A stretch of DNA of 64,000 nucleotides from Blastomyces gilchristii SLH14081 (lineage: Eukaryota; Ascomycota; Eurotiomycetes; Onygenales; Ajellomycetaceae). Below are positions 61,021-64,000 of this stretch, piece after piece. A model generated the notes under the pieces. That model was not told the origin of the DNA. It searched no databases and saw only the letters and a program-made list of their open reading frames with translations. The first letter of the stretch is position 1, and each line of letters opens with the position of its first letter. The DNA lies in contig NW_003101665.1 of the NCBI RefSeq assembly GCF_000003855.2, positions 124,001-188,000 of the forward strand, given 5' to 3'. The position numbers and the translations under genes are program-made.

Positions 61021-64000
61021 TTAATATGACAGAGGAATAACTTGTATATCAGAGTAAAATATACTTTTCAAAAGATCTTATTTATATACTGCAATTTTCA
61101 ACTCAGTCTGAATCAGTAAAGATTTATAATATAATTATATTTTAATTATCTCAGTTTTAATTCTCATGATTCAGTGAAGAAAATACTGATCTTAACTCTT
61201 ATATACTGACAGATCAGAACTCAATTCAAATATTATATTTATATAAATATTAAGTTGATTGAGAACTTGAGTAATTAAGATATATTTCATCTCATTCTTC
61301 ATTGCAATTATTTCAAAGAGACTAAATAATGAATTTAAGAATAATAATCTTTGTGCAGTCTGCAGAGTATAGTGAATAGCTTCTTAAACTTTCAGAACTA
61401 TTATATAAGACCTCATATCTGAATATTAATAATTATATCTGATAAAATACACTCTTTTAATATAAGATATATTATTCAACTCTGATTTACAGTAGTATTC
61501 AAGATTCTCACACTGATATCAGATAAAATCAGAAGAAAAAATAGGTTTATTTATTGATAAATATCAGATGAATTTACTGAAATAATATTTAACAGAGCTT
61601 CTTCAACTGTGAGATTGTTATAACTCTGTAAAATTATTAACAATTTCTGTCATTTCTATATACATTTGTCACTGAAAAGTTGGGGATTTGAGAAGAGCAG
61701 ATATTAAGAGAATCAGATTTTAAAAGTATAGTAATCTTATAAAGAATTCAGTGAGATTTTTCTGAGCAGAACTCAGAGTTGATATTTATATTAATAACAC
61801 TATTAAAATTGAGGTTTTCTTGACTGATAAAATCAGAAATTATGCTCTGCATTGCTTTTTCAGAGTTGATAGATCTTCAGAGAGTAGACTTATCAGTGAT
61901 ATATTCTTCAATAAATGCAGAATTTACAGTAGTGATTTATAGTTTTTTCAGAAAATATCTGACTCTTCAGTTCAGAGTTTCATTATCAGAATAAATGAAT
62001 TTATTTCAAAGTTACTGTATTTATAAAGTATATCAATTGCTGAATCAGAATCAATAAATTGATCAGTAATAGTAACAGTAATTGTATCAGTAGCTGATAT
62101 TTCAATATTATTAGTAACTAACTTATCAGAATTCTCTTGATTATCATTTTCAGAAATATTCTTCTCAGCAGCTGCTTTCAAAAGCCACTTAATATACTTA
62201 ATATTATCAGCAGCATTCTCATTATATGACTCTGTCTTTAGAGAATATTAGTTTTTATAATGATAGAGACATCAAAAGTAATAAACTTACTGAAAATAGT
62301 AATACTTCTTCATCAGAAGTATCAATATCTGAATCACTATCAGTGAAATCTTCATTTACAGTTTTCAGAAAAGAAGAGTATTGATCATTCTCAGATTCTT
62401 GTCTAGAGACAGATAATAGATAGTGTTTCAGATTTTAATTAAACAGACATGATATTTTACTTTCTGATATAATTTGTAGAAAAAAGTTGTGTAGTTGAAA
62501 AGATATGAATGAAGTGAATAAGCAGTCTTGATAAAATAAAGAGATGAGATTGAATTACTGAAAAGAGATATATTAATAAGAGCTGTAATCAGTGACAATC
62601 TATATCAATTTAATATTAAGAATCAAACTACTATATTTCTATTCATATTACAAATTTATCAGAGTTCTATCAAGATTCTGAAAATGAATATTGTCATGAA
62701 TTCTGCTCTACTAGATCTCTCTGAACTCTCTCATCTGATAGATTTAATGAGATAAATTGCTGATTTCAAAAGAAATCTGATATTAATATATCTGAACATA
62801 GAATAAATATAATGATAGTAATAGTGAATACCAGTCAGATGAGAAGAAGTCAAACTCATTACTGATATCAAGCAGTCTGTTAAAAAGATGTCACTGAACT
62901 CAGCATTCAGATGTAGAAATGTATAAGAAGGAAATTCAGCTGACAGAGCAGTGTCTGTGTCTGAAGATAAAATAAATGTATTTTCTTTCTTTTAACAAAG
63001 ATAATTTGAATTGAACAGTTGTAAGTATGATAAAAATAAAGAATAAAACATTATACATCTTTTTATTCAGCAGAATAATAATACTGAATACAATTAAAAC
63101 ATGAAAGTTCTGAACTCTCAAAGAAATGAAGATAAGTAGTATTAGATTTTAGTAAATATATCAACTTTTCAGTGAGATATCTTAGAAGAATTTGAAACTT
63201 TTCAGTGAGATATTAAAATTTTTTTGACTAACTTAGCTAATCATTTATTAATATAGAATCATATTCAATAGAAGAAGATAAAGAGCAGAGAAAGTTCAGT
63301 GATAATTAAATTATATAACTGCTATGAAGAATTAATTATCTTTGAATACTTCTGTGATTCATTTACTGCTGAAAAGTTCTTTCTGGTTTTTTACTGAGTG
63401 TAAGAAATCATTGACTTTGATTGATTCTCTGAGTGAGAACAATGATATATGAAATGTAAGTTAAATATTCATTAGTTAAAGATATTAAATTGAAAACTTC
63501 AGATTGAAAAACTAGAAACTGATTCTGAAAAATAGAGATATATATCAATCTTACAACCCAGGTTAAAATATTTAATAATACTGATATAAATGAAAATTCT
63601 GCTGCAGCTATATTACAATGATAAAATATTCTGACATTCTAAGATCTGATGAGTGATATTTCTGAATATCAGCAAATTGTCAGAGATGACTTTGCTGAGA
63701 TAATTCAGAATACTCTGACAGTAAAAAAGAGATATCTGGTGAAAGATGTACAGAAGAAGATGTGAAAAAAGATTAAATTTTCAGAAACACTTCTGATAAA
63801 AGGCAGATCAGTGATGTAGAGATTTCCAACATAATCTATTTATATTTCAATATATTTAGTTTTCTATGAGTTTTATATATAAATTAGTTAATATATACTT
63901 TAATATACATAATTAAAATATACCTGTCTTAATATTTGCTGAAGAAAGTTGTTATATTCTCTATCTTGCAATTTGTATAGTTATGACTGTAGAGAATTCA
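61021..64000. other. decayed AT-rich tract to window end
   Basis: A 69-codon stretch at 61972-62181 (minus) is acidic and Thr/Ser-rich. Around 63152-63212 the phrase AACTTTTCAGTGAGATAT occurs twice, 40 nt apart. Frames near 63650-63790 (plus) hint at an unidentified transposon protein. Nothing here is a supported gene. Confidence 0.45.

Overview
The window looks like a chromosome segment of a filamentous ascomycete, probably Eurotiomycetes and perhaps Onygenales. The order is an inference from the proteins and from the AT-rich isochore layout. It has two sharply different parts. About 47.6 kb on the left and 5.3 kb on the right are very AT-rich, almost free of CG, CC and GG dinucleotides, and packed with dead nested transposons whose reading frames are broken by C-to-T and G-to-A changes, as left by a RIP-like process. 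Between them (about 47.62-58.51 kb) is a normal-composition gene island with four intact genes.

Left repeat region, in order: the 5' part of a Tad-like LINE (1-894); a Ty3/Gypsy element (895 to about 5322) inserted in it and missing its 3' part; a MITE fragment; a hAT transposase remnant split by a complete Ty3/Gypsy element on the minus strand (6671-12349, perfect CATAT target duplication); a full MITE (13429-13935); a second copy of the first Gypsy family, complete with 196-bp LTRs (14719-22984); a chromodomain Gypsy element on the minus strand (24241-32586) that itself contains a MITE; a composite retroposon that starts with a tRNA-like head and ends as a LINE 3' half, flanked by 14-bp target duplications (33222-35623); and a Ty1/Copia element (36464-47617, GTTAT duplications) carrying a full-length minus-strand LINE (39965-45419) and another MITE (46656-47161). 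Both 8.3-kb Gypsy elements carry, between integrase and 3' LTR and antisense to pol, the remains of a cysteine-cluster gene. That is the most unusual feature I found.

Gene island: a minus-strand gene for a 548-residue low-complexity plus coiled-coil protein; a plus-strand WBP2-like GRAM/PY-motif gene whose true start is an 11-nt first exon; plus-strand QCR6, the acidic hinge subunit of respiratory complex III, in three exons; and a minus-strand four-exon FLVCR-type MFS transporter with an in-frame AES tail repeat. They are housekeeping-type genes with no obvious shared pathway. The island starts at the end of the Copia 3' LTR and ends at a barely mutated LTR-like sequence (58510-58668). The right repeat region holds a CACTA/EnSpm-like transposase remnant and unidentified decayed sequence.

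All splice sites, LTR ends and target duplications were read by eye. Family names rest on motif recognition, not on searches.
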